Assembly: GCA_004114245.1 (NCBI GenBank)
Contig: QZWS01000122.1
Location: forward strand, 1 to 24,191
Length of the DNA: 24,191 bases
Direction of reading: 5' to 3'
From: Zoopage sp. CT-All
Lineage: Eukaryota > Zoopagomycota > Zoopagomycetes > Zoopagales > Zoopagaceae
Part shown: positions 1-8,384 of the stretch, in pieces
Numbering within the stretch: position 1 is the stretch's first letter
Layout: the number at the start of each line of letters is the position of its first letter
The notes under the pieces: generated by a model
The model's database searches: none
Told to the model about the DNA's origin: nothing
What the model saw: only the letters and a program-made list of their open reading frames with translations
Made by a program: the position numbers and the translations under genes

Positions 1-2
1 AG

Positions 3-1097
3 GATGGCGACAGTGTTGAGAAGCTCTGCCTATGCCACGATCCAGGAGTATGCCTGCAGTTCTACCCAGGCACCCATGTCATGACCGATTCCGTGGCCGC
101 CACCCTCGTCCTTCCGCGCCTTCCCCGCAACCACTCCCAGCAAGACGTTAATTTGCTGCTCCAGCAGCACATCCCGCGGTCCATGCGCGTCGGAGACGTC
201 GATAATGTTCAGATCTCCTGGACCTCTGCACCCGCCGTTTGCGGGCGCTGCCAGGCGCAGGGTCACTCCTCGCGCCAGTGCCCCACTATCGCACCGCGCT
301 CGCCTGCGCTTTCCACCACCTCGTCGCACGCATCAAGCAGAAAAAGCCGCCGAGGCCGTCGCGGTCGCCGCCAGCGGTCTCAGCTCAACGATGCTGCGTC
401 TGACATCTTTACCGATGAGGGCCTAGACCACAGCGATGACATTCCCATGTCCGCCTCCGTCTCGCGCGGCCCTTCTTTGCTCGCCCTGCCCACCGCCGCC
501 GTCAACGACACACTTCCCACCCCGCTCACCTCCAGCTCCTCTTCCGTGCCGTATCCATTAACCGTCACTGGTATGCTTGCGTCTTCCTCGCCCGCTCCGC
601 CTCAACTCCTCACCAAGGACATATCCGGTCCTGTTGACAGCCCTCAGCTGCCACTATCACGACCGCTGCCACTGCCACGCACACCCTCCCCGCCCATCGG
701 CGCTGCCGCCTCCAAGAACAGCAAGCATACCTCCTGGCTGACATCCGCTACCGCCGCCATCCTTTCTGCCACCTCCCCATCGCCTCCTAACAAGGCTAAT
801 GGGCCCGTCGTGGGCATCTCCATTGCCGCAGATATTCCTAGTTCACCACCACTCCCCTCGGTGCTCGCTCCCCCTCCCCCACGCACCTCGTCCAAGCCCA
901 CGTCGCCCCGGAGGCCTGTCATTGATGAGGAGGAGCTCTCCATGGCAAAACCGATGCAAGATAGCGCTCCCACTTCTCCCATATCGTCGAGACCGACCAC
1001 CGTCGACCATGACAATGCAAGTCCCAAATCCCCTGCGCCAGATCAAAATTATATTGCTACTACGGCGCAAGAGGTTGGGATGTTAACTACAGCATAG
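3..1097 (+). CDS. CCHC zinc-knuckle, Ser/Pro-rich protein (5' end outside window)
   Basis: The reading frame is open from base 3, so the gene probably begins before the window; the first in-frame ATG is at 81. One zinc knuckle of the form CX2CX4HX4C (CGRCQAQGHSSRQC) lies at 234-275. It is followed by a basic Arg/Lys/Gly stretch (about 340-385) and then about 230 residues of low-complexity Ser/Pro/Thr/Ala sequence up to the stop. CCHC knuckles bind single-stranded nucleic acid and occur in RNA-processing proteins and in Gag or LINE ORF1 proteins. The segment just before the knuckle has the general look of such ORF1-like proteins, but no reverse transcriptase or integrase is seen here. Codon use is GC-rich like the host genes, so it could be a host gene or a domesticated one. 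Function unknown. It converges on the TRF4-class gene. Confidence 0.55.
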   Translation, partial: DGDSVEKLCLCHDPGVCLQFYPGTHVMTDSVAATLVLPRLPRNHSQQDVNLLLQQHIPRSMRVGDVDNVQISWTSAPAVCGRCQAQGHSSRQCPTIAPRSPALSTTSSHASSRKSRRGRRGRRQRSQLNDAASDIFTDEGLDHSDDIPMSASVSRGPSLLALPTAAVNDTLPTPLTSSSSSVPYPLTVTGMLASSSPAPPQLLTKDISGPVDSPQLPLSRPLPLPRTPSPPIGAAASKNSKHTSWLTSATAAILSATSPSPPNKANGPVVGISIAADIPSSPPLPSVLAPPPPRTSSKPTSPRRPVIDEEELSMAKPMQDSAPTSPISSRPTTVDHDNASPKSPAPDQNYIATTAQEVGMLTTA

Positions 1098-1554
1098 CGC
1101 CTGCCCTCTGCATTCTGCTCCCCGGATAGTATTTATTTGCCGGGCACTTCATAACGGTGTGTTCCTCGCTACTATTTTGGCAGCCCTTTGACTCGCCATA
1201 CCTAGATAAAATTCTGTGCTATTGTACACAGTGACGACTGTTGTTTTTCACCCGCGGCCGCTATCCTCGTCCACGGATGGCCAGGGCGGCTTCCCTCCTG
1301 CGTTGCCTCCCGCCCTATCCGCTTGTGTGAATAGAGCGGACCGAGGCATGTCACTCTGTGACAGCAGCATCCCCGTCGCCCTTTTGCGCGCCGCTGGATC
1401 CGTGCTGTTCCATGTCCTGTCGCTGCTCCTGGGCCCACACGGACGACCTCGGCCGTATGAGTCCAACTTGTCGAAAATGTCAGCTATGTTTCCCTTTTGT
1501 GTGCAACTGTAGAAAATGTCATCATTTGAATGGCGCAATTCCCTGTGCATTCTT
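1098..1554. other. Convergent intergenic region, no gene seen
   Basis: About 457 bases lie between the 3' ends of the zinc-knuckle gene (+) and the TRF4-class gene (-). Short overlapping reading frames exist on both strands, but none has a recognisable motif. It most likely holds the two 3' untranslated regions. I see no RNA gene or clear repeat. Confidence 0.5.
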
Positions 1555-2976
1555 TTAATCACTGGCGTCCTCGGATGACTCGGCTACTACAAATTTGGGG
1601 CCTTTGCGTCGCCGCTCTGCCCGCTTGATCTCCGCCTCTAGCACTTTACCGCTGCTATTGCCACCACTGCCACTGTCATCGTCGCCACTGCTCAGATCCT
1701 GTACCCGCAGCAGCTCCTTGACCTCGCTCGACACTGAAACCACCTCGGCCCTATTCGCCGCCGCCTTTACCTTGTCTCGGTGCTTCCTCACAGCATGCTC
1801 AATCCGCACCACCCGCGATAGCAATGTGCGCGTCGCACTTCCCTTCCCCGCAGCAACATCACACGCCGCCGTCGTCAGCACCTCAAACGCCTGCGCAAAG
1901 GCTTGCCTCACGCGCAGCATTCCATACGACCCGCGCCCCACGTCATTGCTGACATCCTCGGGATCTTGTAGCATGGGAATATACGCGTTGCCAGGTCTCC
2001 GGTCATTGCTGGCATTCTCTGGTGCCGGCTTGGAAAAGTACTTGCCGCCGCCGGGCCTGATGGCAATCCCAACACGATCAAACGCGAATTCGCGGCCATA
2101 GAACTCGAAAAACTCGATCAGCAGCACACCGAGGTTATCCTGTGGCTGCAGCCGCCCGGTGCGGACCTCCCGGTGCCGCTGCAGGAACGACACGAGCAGG
2201 ATCAAGACCGAGTAGGAGCCCAGCCCGCCCTGAAACACTTCGTTCATGCCCCGCTGCTGCAGAAATGCCTTGACAACGAGAATGAGCTCGCGCAGGCCGG
2301 GCCACTCGTCAAGGAATCGGCACGTTGCCTTGGCGGTCCGCAGCCCACTGTCGACGTTGAAGGACACGTCGACGTGGTAGCCGGTGACGTCGTCGATGAA
2401 TTTCACGATGGGGACCTTGGCGTTGGCCACCACGGTGACGTCGGAGGATATGCCGCGGGATTTGAGGGCGGCGCCGAATCGGTACAGCACATTCCGGGGT
2501 GCTTCGCGTGCAGATGCATGAAACACAACCATGTCGATGTCGGATGTGGGCAAATACAGTCGCGTGTGGTAGGAACCAAACGCCATGACACGGGCATCTG
2601 GATAGAGCCGAGTCGCGAGCAGCGAGACTTTATGCAGCACGTATGCACGCATGGTATGCTCTGTCGGGGTCGGCGAGATGTAGTCCACGAAGGCAAGAAT
2701 CTCCTTGTGCAGAAGACGAGATGGGCGCGGGTCGTGTCTTGGGTATGTAAATGTGAGCCATGGCGCGTCGGTGACGTGCGGGTTGGCAGGGTTGGCAGGG
2801 TTGGTGCCGGAGGCAGCCAACGCAGTGAAGGGGACATCGCGACGGTCGTCCGTGCCGGACGAGGACGATGAGTTGCGGCGCTTGCGTTTTAGATCAGCCT
2901 TTCCACTGGCACGCGAGGGAGAGACGGCATTGTCGTCGTCAGAGGAGACGGGCAGCGGGATGTAAGCGTCCTCCAT
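1555..2976 (-). CDS. TRF4: TRF4/Cid14-type non-canonical poly(A) polymerase
   Basis: An uninterrupted 473-residue ORF. Residues 1-65 are acidic and Ser-rich with a basic nuclear-localisation-like patch (LKRKRR, 29-34) and a small NP(A/T) repeat. The nucleotidyltransferase core shows the Pol-beta signature: GS at 134-135, the metal-binding pair DID at 146-148 and a third Asp in YHVDVSFN (D203). The PAP-associated domain follows, with GGLGSYSVLILLVSFLQ and FFEFYGREFAFDRVGI. The C-terminus is acidic and Lys/Arg-rich. In this family the enzyme adds short poly(A) tails to aberrant nuclear RNAs as the catalytic subunit of TRAMP and feeds them to the exosome. The family call is firm; TRF4/TRF5/PAPD5 orthology is inferred, as other DNA-polymerase-sigma-type enzymes share these motifs. 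The 116-bp spacer upstream contains a CACGTG box. Confidence 0.9.
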   Translation of the reverse strand: MEDAYIPLPVSSDDDNAVSPSRASGKADLKRKRRNSSSSSGTDDRRDVPFTALAASGTNPANPANPHVTDAPWLTFTYPRHDPRPSRLLHKEILAFVDYISPTPTEHTMRAYVLHKVSLLATRLYPDARVMAFGSYHTRLYLPTSDIDMVVFHASAREAPRNVLYRFGAALKSRGISSDVTVVANAKVPIVKFIDDVTGYHVDVSFNVDSGLRTAKATCRFLDEWPGLRELILVVKAFLQQRGMNEVFQGGLGSYSVLILLVSFLQRHREVRTGRLQPQDNLGVLLIEFFEFYGREFAFDRVGIAIRPGGGKYFSKPAPENASNDRRPGNAYIPMLQDPEDVSNDVGRGSYGMLRVRQAFAQAFEVLTTAACDVAAGKGSATRTLLSRVVRIEHAVRKHRDKVKAAANRAEVVSVSSEVKELLRVQDLSSGDDDSGSGGNSSGKVLEAEIKRAERRRKGPKFVVAESSEDASD

Positions 2977-3011
2977 AAGAGAGAGTTTTTTTCGGAGGCA
3001 GCTCGCGATGA

Positions 3012-3017
3012 CACGTG
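3012..3017. promoter_or_regulatory. CACGTG E-box upstream of the TRF4-class gene
   Basis: A palindromic CACGTG lies 36 bases upstream of the TRF4-class start codon, in the 116-bp gap separating it from the secreted-protein gene on the same strand. CACGTG is the core site of bHLH factors (Cbf1/Pho4 class) in fungi. One hexamer in GC-rich DNA can occur by chance, so this is only a candidate site. Confidence 0.25.
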
Positions 3018-3092
3018 TTGCGGGCTTGCCATGCTGGCTCCCTCGGCGACGCTTTGTAGGGAACAGTTATGGCAGTTTAAGCATTCTTGCAT

Positions 3093-3716
3093 TCACGTAG
3101 AAGAGGTGGTTACACACATTTGATCTATTGGATCAGTTAGCCGCGTAGATCGGCGATCGCCTGATCCATTCGTTCTTCCTGCCACTCTGCCCTCTGTCCC
3201 CTTCCGCAGCTGAAGTGTCAGCTGCTCATGCTTGCCAGGCGTCACCAATTTGATCTCCAGTTGCCGTCTATGCTCATCCAGCCACACATCGAGTCCAAGC
3301 TCTTCACTAACCCTTCTGGCCAAATACTGCAGCGCATTGCTACCGTTGGGCAGAGAAACCGGCTCGACATAGCACCCCATGGAGTGCTCGCGGGATATAT
3401 ACTGGCATTGGATGGGTCCGTTGGAGGGCATGATCGTCAGCGCGGCAACAGGTTTAGTGCGCCAGGCACAGACGACCTTGACCATGTCTTGCCAGATAGG
3501 GTCGATGATGGGGATATCCACTTGCCTGGGGTTCGTTGGGGCGCTCGTTGCCCCAGTCGTTTGGGTGCGACTGTTTTTGCTGGTGCCGAGGGGCGTGAAG
3601 CGACGAAGGGTGGTCGTGAAGCGGCGGAGCGAGGTTGCGGGTGCGGGCCGCGGCACCAGTAGCAGCAGGAGGGCTGCGACGATGATGCAGGTAGTTGGTT
3701 TGATCGTGGCGTGCAT
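3093..3716 (-). CDS. Small predicted secreted protein, unknown function
   Basis: A 207-residue ORF with a clear signal peptide: Lys at 6, a Leu/Val/Ala-rich core at about 10-22, and an Ala-X-Ala cleavage site near residue 28. A short duplicated LRRFT motif follows (LRRFTTTLRRFT), then a Thr/Ser-rich linker. The remaining 140 residues include PIIDPIWQDMVKVVCAW and about four Cys. No membrane segment follows the signal peptide and I recognise no enzyme family. The C-terminal 40 residues are polar and basic. It starts about 125 bp from the edge of the AT-rich island and runs away from it. It is a candidate secreted effector or cell-surface protein by features only. A splice near the C-terminus cannot be ruled out. 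Confidence 0.55.
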   Translation of the reverse strand: MHATIKPTTCIIVAALLLLLVPRPAPATSLRRFTTTLRRFTPLGTSKNSRTQTTGATSAPTNPRQVDIPIIDPIWQDMVKVVCAWRTKPVAALTIMPSNGPIQCQYISREHSMGCYVEPVSLPNGSNALQYLARRVSEELGLDVWLDEHRRQLEIKLVTPGKHEQLTLQLRKGTEGRVAGRTNGSGDRRSTRLTDPIDQMCVTTSST

Positions 3717-4113
3717 GAGATCGTGATGACGCGAGGTCGTTGGGCGGAGAATGCAGTTTTGAATGGTCGGGGCTTTTTCGAGCTTTGCATTAGACCACGA
3801 GACACCGACAGTCCTCGTGGCCCCAGTGCATGGTAATTCACAACCTAAAATCCTGCCCAGGTAAATTGCACTCAGCTCATCTGTTGAACATCTTTAACAA
3901 TTACATAATTGTCCATCACTGCCTATATTTTAAATCAGTAATACATAAATCAAAGCTCTGCAAAATCTTGATAGCTTAATTTCCAATTTTGCTGAATTAC
4001 TGCTGTTGTATTAAAGTGATATGTCAGCAGAATTAAAAACATGGAATATAATTTTATTGGTTATACAATTTACTGATAAAATTGGGCCTTATATACCCCA
4101 ATCTTGTGCTATT

Positions 4114-4170
4114 TATAGTTGCTCATATTCTAAGAATAGAATGAAATCTTAGAATCTAGCTTGTTTACCA
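4114..4170 (+). repeat. Interspersed repeat A, copy 1 (with ATTCTA/TAGAAT palindrome)
   Basis: This stretch matches 20899-20954 on the same strand with a few substitutions and small indels. Both copies carry the small inverted pair ATTCTA-N4-TAGAAT followed by AATCTT, GAATCTA and CTTGTTTA. Similarity fades outside these limits. Confidence 0.65.
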
Positions 4171-4280
4171 CATGTACAATATGTTTTACAGACAAGGAGA
4201 TGTTGGCATTAAAATAGTATACCTTCATATAGTCTGCCAACTATTAGATTCTCTTGAACTTCTTATCTGCTTCTGGATAT

Positions 4281-4564
4281 GTTGAGATATGGCAGCTACT
4301 TTTGAATAATGCCATTCAGTAGTATAAGAGACTGTTATGGCCATATAGCTGTTATACTTGTGGATGTGAAAGGGACTTGGGCAGGAATATGATGGAAATC
4401 TATATATTCCTGGTCCTGGAAAACACACCAAAGAGAAAAGAGCACAGCCACAACCCCTGTCATGGCCGTGCATCACAATAGCCTTGTAAAAGAATACTTT
4501 CTTCTGCTACATCTTCCTGCCCCTACATCCTAATGATCTTGCTCAAGTACTCTATATTCCAACA
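4281..4564 (+). repeat. Interspersed repeat B, copy 1 (longer copy)
   Basis: Two blocks match the reverse complement of 20569-20719. Block 4281-4340 matches 20659-20719 at roughly 90 percent, and block 4482-4564 matches 20569-20650 at roughly 80-85 percent (hand counts). The 141 bases between the blocks are missing from the second copy. Many differences are transitions. The family is unclassified and no terminal repeats were found. Confidence 0.75.
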
Positions 4565-4708
4565 GGAACAGGGAATTGTATTCAAAACACTGCCAGTATC
4601 ATCTTTAAGCTTGCCTGCTTTCTGCTATCTTAATTGGCTATGTTTGTGTATCAAAATAACATTGCTCTGAATCTGCATTTCTGCTGACTACATTACAGCC
4701 CATAGTGC

Positions 4709-4893
4709 TGTGATATGAGTGATGGCTTAGTCAGACTCAACTGCCTGGAATGCAACAGAACCCAGAAGAACAAAGATGTCATCAAAGTGATGACGCAGCA
4801 TTAGTAATCCTTTAGTATAAAAGAAGAGCAAGCACAACTTGTCTCCTGACAAGTACAGAAATTCTATACCCTGAACACATCTGTGATCTTACA
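4709..4893 (+). promoter_or_regulatory. TATA-bearing promoter-like segment upstream of NDUFS2 (possible solo LTR)
   Basis: AGTATAAAAG lies at about 4815-4824, roughly 115 bases upstream of the NDUFS2 ATG. Just before it is an inverted pair GTCATCA-AAG-TGATGAC (4778-4794) that includes an ATF/CREB-like TGATGACG core. The stretch runs from TGTGAT to TTACA, as a solo LTR would, but I found no target-site duplication. Either way, the proximal promoter of NDUFS2 appears to lie in repeat-type DNA. Confidence 0.35.
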
Positions 4894-4933
4894 AAACCCA
4901 ACACCGGTAGCACACTAGATTCAGCATCGCATC

Positions 4934-6325
4934 ATGCTCCGTTGCGCTGCCCGCTCGCTGCGCGCCCCGCCGCACTGTGTCCCGCGCCGCTTTCTCGCTT
5001 CGCAGGCCCCGGCGCCGTCCGGGTACCCGCGCCGCAAGGTTTCGCCCGACCTGGCGCGGGCCACCACCCTGCACGACGCCGACTCCCTGCCCGTCATCTC
5101 CGGTGCCGAGGCCGACGCGAACGAATTCGTCGTCATCTCTGCCGAGGAGGAGCAGAGCAACACAAAGCCATTCACCCTAAACTTTGGGCCGCAGCATCCG
5201 GCCGCCCACGGCGTGCTGCGCCTGATACTCGAGCTCAAGGGCGAGGAGATCCTGCGTGCCGACCCGCACATTGGCCTGCTGCATCGCGGCACCGAGAAGC
5301 TGATCGAGTACAAGACGTATCTCCAGGCGCTGCCGTACTTTGACCGCCTCGACTACGTCTCCATGATGGTGAACGAACAGTGCTATTCGCTGGCCGTCGA
5401 GCGCCTGCTGAACATCGAGGCGCCGCCGCGCGCCAAGTACATCCGCACGCTGTTCGCCGAAATCACGCGCATCCTCAACCACATCATGGCCGTGACCACC
5501 CACGCAATGGATGTGGGCGCGCTGACGCCGTTTCTGTGGCTGTTTGAGGAGCGCGAAAAGCTGATGGAGTTCTACGAGCGCGTGAGCGGCGCGCGCATGC
5601 ACGCGGCATACGTACGTCCCGGCGGCGTCGCACTCGATCTGCCCCATGGCCTGCTCAACGACATCCATGCGTGGTCGACGCAGTTCGCTGCGCGGGTGGA
5701 CGAGCTCGAGGAGGTGTTGACCGGCAACAGGATCTGGAAGGAGCGGCTGGTCGGCATCGGGCTGGTCACCGCCGAGCAGGCAATGGACTGGGGCTTCACC
5801 GGCGTAATGCTGCGCGGAAGCGGAGTGCACTGGGATCTGCGCAAGACGCAGCCCTACGATGCCTACGCCGACATGGACTTTGACGTCCCCGTGGGCACCC
5901 GCGGCGACTGCTACGACCGCTACGTGTGTCGTGTCGAGGAAATGCGCCAGTCGCTGCGGATCATCCAGCAGTCTATGAATAATATGCCCGATGGGCCAAT
6001 CAAGGTCGCCGATCACAAGATCTCGCCGCCCCCGCGTTCCGACATGAAGCAGTCGATGGAGTCGCTGATCCACCACTTCAAGCTCTACTCGGAAGGGTAC
6101 TCGGTTCCCGCGGGCGAAACTTACACGGCCGTGGAGGCGCCCAAGGGCGAGTTTGGTGTCTACCTGGTGAGCGACGGCAGCAACAAGCCGTGGCGGTGCA
6201 AGATCCGTGCTCCGGGCTTTGCCCACTTGGCCGGTGCCGATTTCATGAGTCGAGGGCACATGATCGCCGACATGGTGGCCATTATAGGCACGTGCGATGT
6301 GGTGTTTGGTGAGATTGATCGGTAG
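4934..6325 (+). CDS. NDUFS2: NADH:ubiquinone oxidoreductase 49 kDa subunit (complex I), mitochondrial
   Basis: An uninterrupted 463-residue protein. Residues 1-25 ([20 protein letters not shown]) form an Arg-rich, acid-free mitochondrial presequence. The conserved core starts with [18 protein letters not shown] at about 83-100, followed by [34 protein letters not shown] and [19 protein letters not shown]. It ends with [29 protein letters not shown] and a complete C-terminus GEIDR. These are hallmarks of the NDUFS2/NuoD family, which helps form the quinone-binding cavity at the base of the peripheral arm. Length is normal and the protein is intact. The upstream region is CpG-poor repeat-like DNA. 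Confidence 0.97.
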   Translation: MLRCAARSLRAPPHCVPRRFLASQAPAPSGYPRRKVSPDLARATTLHDADSLPVISGAEADANEFVVISAEEEQSNTKPFTLNFGPQHPAAHGVLRLILELKGEEILRADPHIGLLHRGTEKLIEYKTYLQALPYFDRLDYVSMMVNEQCYSLAVERLLNIEAPPRAKYIRTLFAEITRILNHIMAVTTHAMDVGALTPFLWLFEEREKLMEFYERVSGARMHAAYVRPGGVALDLPHGLLNDIHAWSTQFAARVDELEEVLTGNRIWKERLVGIGLVTAEQAMDWGFTGVMLRGSGVHWDLRKTQPYDAYADMDFDVPVGTRGDCYDRYVCRVEEMRQSLRIIQQSMNNMPDGPIKVADHKISPPPRSDMKQSMESLIHHFKLYSEGYSVPAGETYTAVEAPKGEFGVYLVSDGSNKPWRCKIRAPGFAHLAGADFMSRGHMIADMVAIIGTCDVVFGEIDR

Positions 6326-6570
6326 AGTGGGTGTGTTTACCTTTATTCGGAATTTGGTATATTTGGATGCAGTAGCTGTGGGCACTGTGTGGGTACTATG
6401 TGTGGGGTGAGTGCCCTGCTTATCTAGCCAGACACGTGGCGGATAGACAAGGAGACAGGGAGACAAGGAGGTGCTGGAGCATGCAAGTGAGTCGACACCG
6501 TTGGCTACGTCAACAACCAAGCCTGGGCGCACCTTCCCCCTCCCCTCGTTCAACAATTCCCATTGCCATC

Positions 6571-7467
6571 ATGCTGCCCGCGCTGCTGCGCCGCCCCGCG
6601 CCGCTTGTTCGCACCGCCCGGCCGCTGCTGCGCGTCCTCTCCTCCTCGACAGATGTCCCTGGGCAGACAGCCGCGCCATCATCTGCCGACAATGTCGACG
6701 CCCCAAACACCGGTGGCGGTGGAGTACGCTCCATTGTTCGCTCCATCCTCCACGGCACCTCCTCCTCGCTGCCCTCGCAGCAAGCCACCGACACCTACTC
6801 CAAGGTGCTTGCGCGCGGGAAATACGTGCACGAGATCCAGCACCATGCGGTGAAGCCCGACCGCGTGGACGAGTACACCGCGCTGGTGGCCGAGCACTTC
6901 CCGCGGATGGCGAGCGAGGACATGGACAACATCAAGCTCTCGGGATCGTGGATGACGACGGTGGGGGAGATGGACACGGCCGTGCATATTTGGGAGTTTA
7001 CGGGCTACACCGGGCGGGATCAGGCCATGGAGCGGCTGCGGGCAGACCCGCGCTACCTCGACTTTGAGCGTCGCCTGCGCCCGCTGGTCAACTCGCGCCG
7101 CAACCAGATCTGTCTTGAGTTTGCCTTCTGGGCCACGTCACCCCCGCGCACCAAGGGCGGCATCTTTGAGCTGCGCACGTATCAGCTCAAGCCCGGCCGC
7201 ATGCTGGAGTGGGAGACGAACTGGCGCAAGGGCCTTGAGTACCGTCGGCGGTTCTGCGAGCCCGTTGGGGCGTGGTTCACGCAGCTCGGCGAGCTGTCGC
7301 TCGTGCATCACATGTGGCAATACCCGACGCTGGAGGCACGGAAGCGGACGCGACAAGAAGCGTGGCAGGTGGACGGGTGGGCCGAGACGGTGTACAATAC
7401 GGTGCGTTTGGTGAATCGCATGGATGCATACATCATGGAGCCCATGCCCTTCTCGCCGCTGAAATAA
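6571..7467 (+). CDS. NIPSNAP: NIPSNAP-family mitochondrial protein
   Basis: A 298-residue protein from the chosen ATG. The frame is open further upstream (in-frame ATG at 6481), but MLPALLRRPAPLVRTARPLLR is a good mitochondrial presequence, so 6571 is preferred. A variable Ser/Gly-rich segment follows, then two ferredoxin-like NIPSNAP modules. The first runs from about YVHEIQHHAVKPDRVDEYTA through VHIWEF. The second runs from GGIFELRTYQLKPGRMLEWE through VHHMWQYPTLEARKRTR to the C-terminal AYIMEPMPFSPLK. NIPSNAPs are mitochondrial matrix proteins linked to metabolism and mitophagy signalling in animals; the fungal role is not well defined. It lies 245 bp downstream of NDUFS2 on the same strand. 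Confidence 0.93.
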   Translation: MLPALLRRPAPLVRTARPLLRVLSSSTDVPGQTAAPSSADNVDAPNTGGGGVRSIVRSILHGTSSSLPSQQATDTYSKVLARGKYVHEIQHHAVKPDRVDEYTALVAEHFPRMASEDMDNIKLSGSWMTTVGEMDTAVHIWEFTGYTGRDQAMERLRADPRYLDFERRLRPLVNSRRNQICLEFAFWATSPPRTKGGIFELRTYQLKPGRMLEWETNWRKGLEYRRRFCEPVGAWFTQLGELSLVHHMWQYPTLEARKRTRQEAWQVDGWAETVYNTVRLVNRMDAYIMEPMPFSPLK

Positions 7468-7799
7468 GAAGGGGCGGATGATGGTCGGTATTGCTGGCGG
7501 TGTATGCTGGATTAGTCGTCTCCTATGGAGCTCTGCTTGTAGAATGCCGCTGGCCGTTCGCCGTTTGCCGTTCGCCTGCAATGAGAGCTTTATGCAACCT
7601 TTAACCAACACTCTGTGTAAAGTATGAAAGGGCCTTCAGTCGTCCATTTGAGCACTTGTAACATCTGACCCCGAGTATGCTGTGACAAGACGCAGGCTAG
7701 TCCGTGGCTAGTTGTCAGTCAACTTGCATCACCAAGCTGCAGTGCTTCTTGATAAATTGCTTCATTCGTAAATAATAGATAGGAGTCATAAATTTCACT
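7468..7799. other. Convergent intergenic region with a 7-bp tandem repeat
   Basis: 332 bases lie between the 3' ends of NIPSNAP (+) and the secreted repeat-protein gene (-). A short tandem array of GCCGTTY (three units plus a partial) sits at 7553-7576. No gene or RNA was recognised. Confidence 0.5.
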
Positions 7800-8384
7800 C
7801 TAGATAAGACGCGGCTGATTGAGATGGTGGTTGCTGGTGGGATACGACGCTTTGCTACCAACGGACGCTGCTCTGGTACGCTTGTCAGGAACCGACTGGC
7901 TCATTGGCACAGACGACAACTTCTGCTTCTTCTCGAAAAGTCTGTACATGGCCTTACGCTGAACCCGCAAATGCTCACGCCTAGCAGCTTCTGCTTGCAA
8001 ACGTGCCTCTGCCTGCGATCGCGCCTCTGCCTGCAAACGTGCCTCTGCCTGCGATCGTGCCTCTGCCTGCAAACGTGCCACTGCTTGCGATCGCACCTCT
8101 GCCTGCAAACGTGCCTCTTCTTCCTTGCGCTTCTTCTCCTCAGCTATCCTGCTCAGTTCGCCTGAGACAAGCGCAGTGATTTCTTGGCGGCGTGCTTCCT
8201 CCGATTTGGAAGGAAATAAGTAGCGGTATGGAGTAGCAAGAGCAGACCATGTCCAGGATTTGCTGGCCGCAGCAGGCGGGGCAGCAACGATTGCCTTGGT
8301 GGCAGGTCCGGAGGCGTCGGTGGTGACGGCGACTAGGACCGTGACAGCAAGAGTCAGGAAGATGGCACGGCCAGAGACGTGCAT
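7800..8384 (-). CDS. Predicted secreted protein with Ala/Gln/Glu/Arg helical repeats
   Basis: A 194-residue ORF. A signal peptide is clear (MHVSGRAIFLTLAVTVLVAV, likely cleavage after TDA at about 24). Residues 62-150 are a long, highly charged helix. Its core (about 89-136) is built of alternating six-residue units ARLQAE and ARSQAE, giving a 12-residue period that does not match a classic heptad coiled coil. A basic region and a Ser-rich tail follow. No family is recognised. The cleavage context (ASG after the core) resembles that of the secreted protein at 19020-20414. It is divergent to RPB2 across a 507-bp spacer. Confidence 0.6.
   Translation of the reverse strand: MHVSGRAIFLTLAVTVLVAVTTDASGPATKAIVAAPPAAASKSWTWSALATPYRYLFPSKSEEARRQEITALVSGELSRIAEEKKRKEEEARLQAEVRSQAVARLQAEARSQAEARLQAEARSQAEARLQAEAARREHLRVQRKAMYRLFEKKQKLSSVPMSQSVPDKRTRAASVGSKASYPTSNHHLNQPRLI
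7987..8112. repeat. 18-bp tandem repeat within the secreted helical protein gene
   Basis: Seven 18-bp units with consensus GCCTCTGCCTGC followed by alternating AAACGT and GATCGY, which makes a 36-bp higher-order unit. Units are in frame, so copy number can change without a frameshift. An eighth diverged unit follows at 8113-8130. Confidence 0.9.

Larger units (their letters stand above)
3842..4905. other. AT-rich, CpG-depleted island (degenerate mobile DNA)
   Basis: Base composition changes sharply near 3842 and again near 4905-4930. By hand count only three CpG dinucleotides fall in about 1,060 bases, against very high CpG in the flanking genes. No convincing gene is present. It contains two segments related to the island at 20.5-21 kb (4114-4170 and 4281-4564), and near its right edge a TATA-containing, LTR-like or promoter-like stretch. 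It looks like an old insertion of repeated DNA between the secreted gene and NDUFS2. Confidence 0.75.

Noticed and set aside
2786-2806. GGCAGGGTTGGCAGGGTTGG as a telomere-like repeat
   Set aside because: It is a short in-frame repeat coding for Asn-Pro-Ala in the TRF4-class protein, not a (TTAGGG)n tract.
4225-4476. 83-codon minus-strand frame inside the first AT island
   Set aside because: It overlaps repeat B, has no recognisable family and is short. The second repeat copy does not support it as a working gene.
4709-4893. Firm call of a solo LTR upstream of NDUFS2, and likewise at 21069-21240
   Set aside because: TG...CA ends and a TATA box are present, but no target-site duplication and no convincing alignment between the two segments were found, so they were kept only as low-confidence promoter-like segments.
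5177-6556. 459-codon open frame on the minus strand opposite NDUFS2
   Set aside because: It mirrors an intact, highly conserved gene and has His/Val/Gly-rich nonsense composition. GC-rich third positions often leave such antisense frames open.
7987-8112. CRISPR-like array of repeats and spacers
   Set aside because: Units are contiguous 18-bp direct repeats without unique spacers and lie in frame inside a eukaryotic gene.
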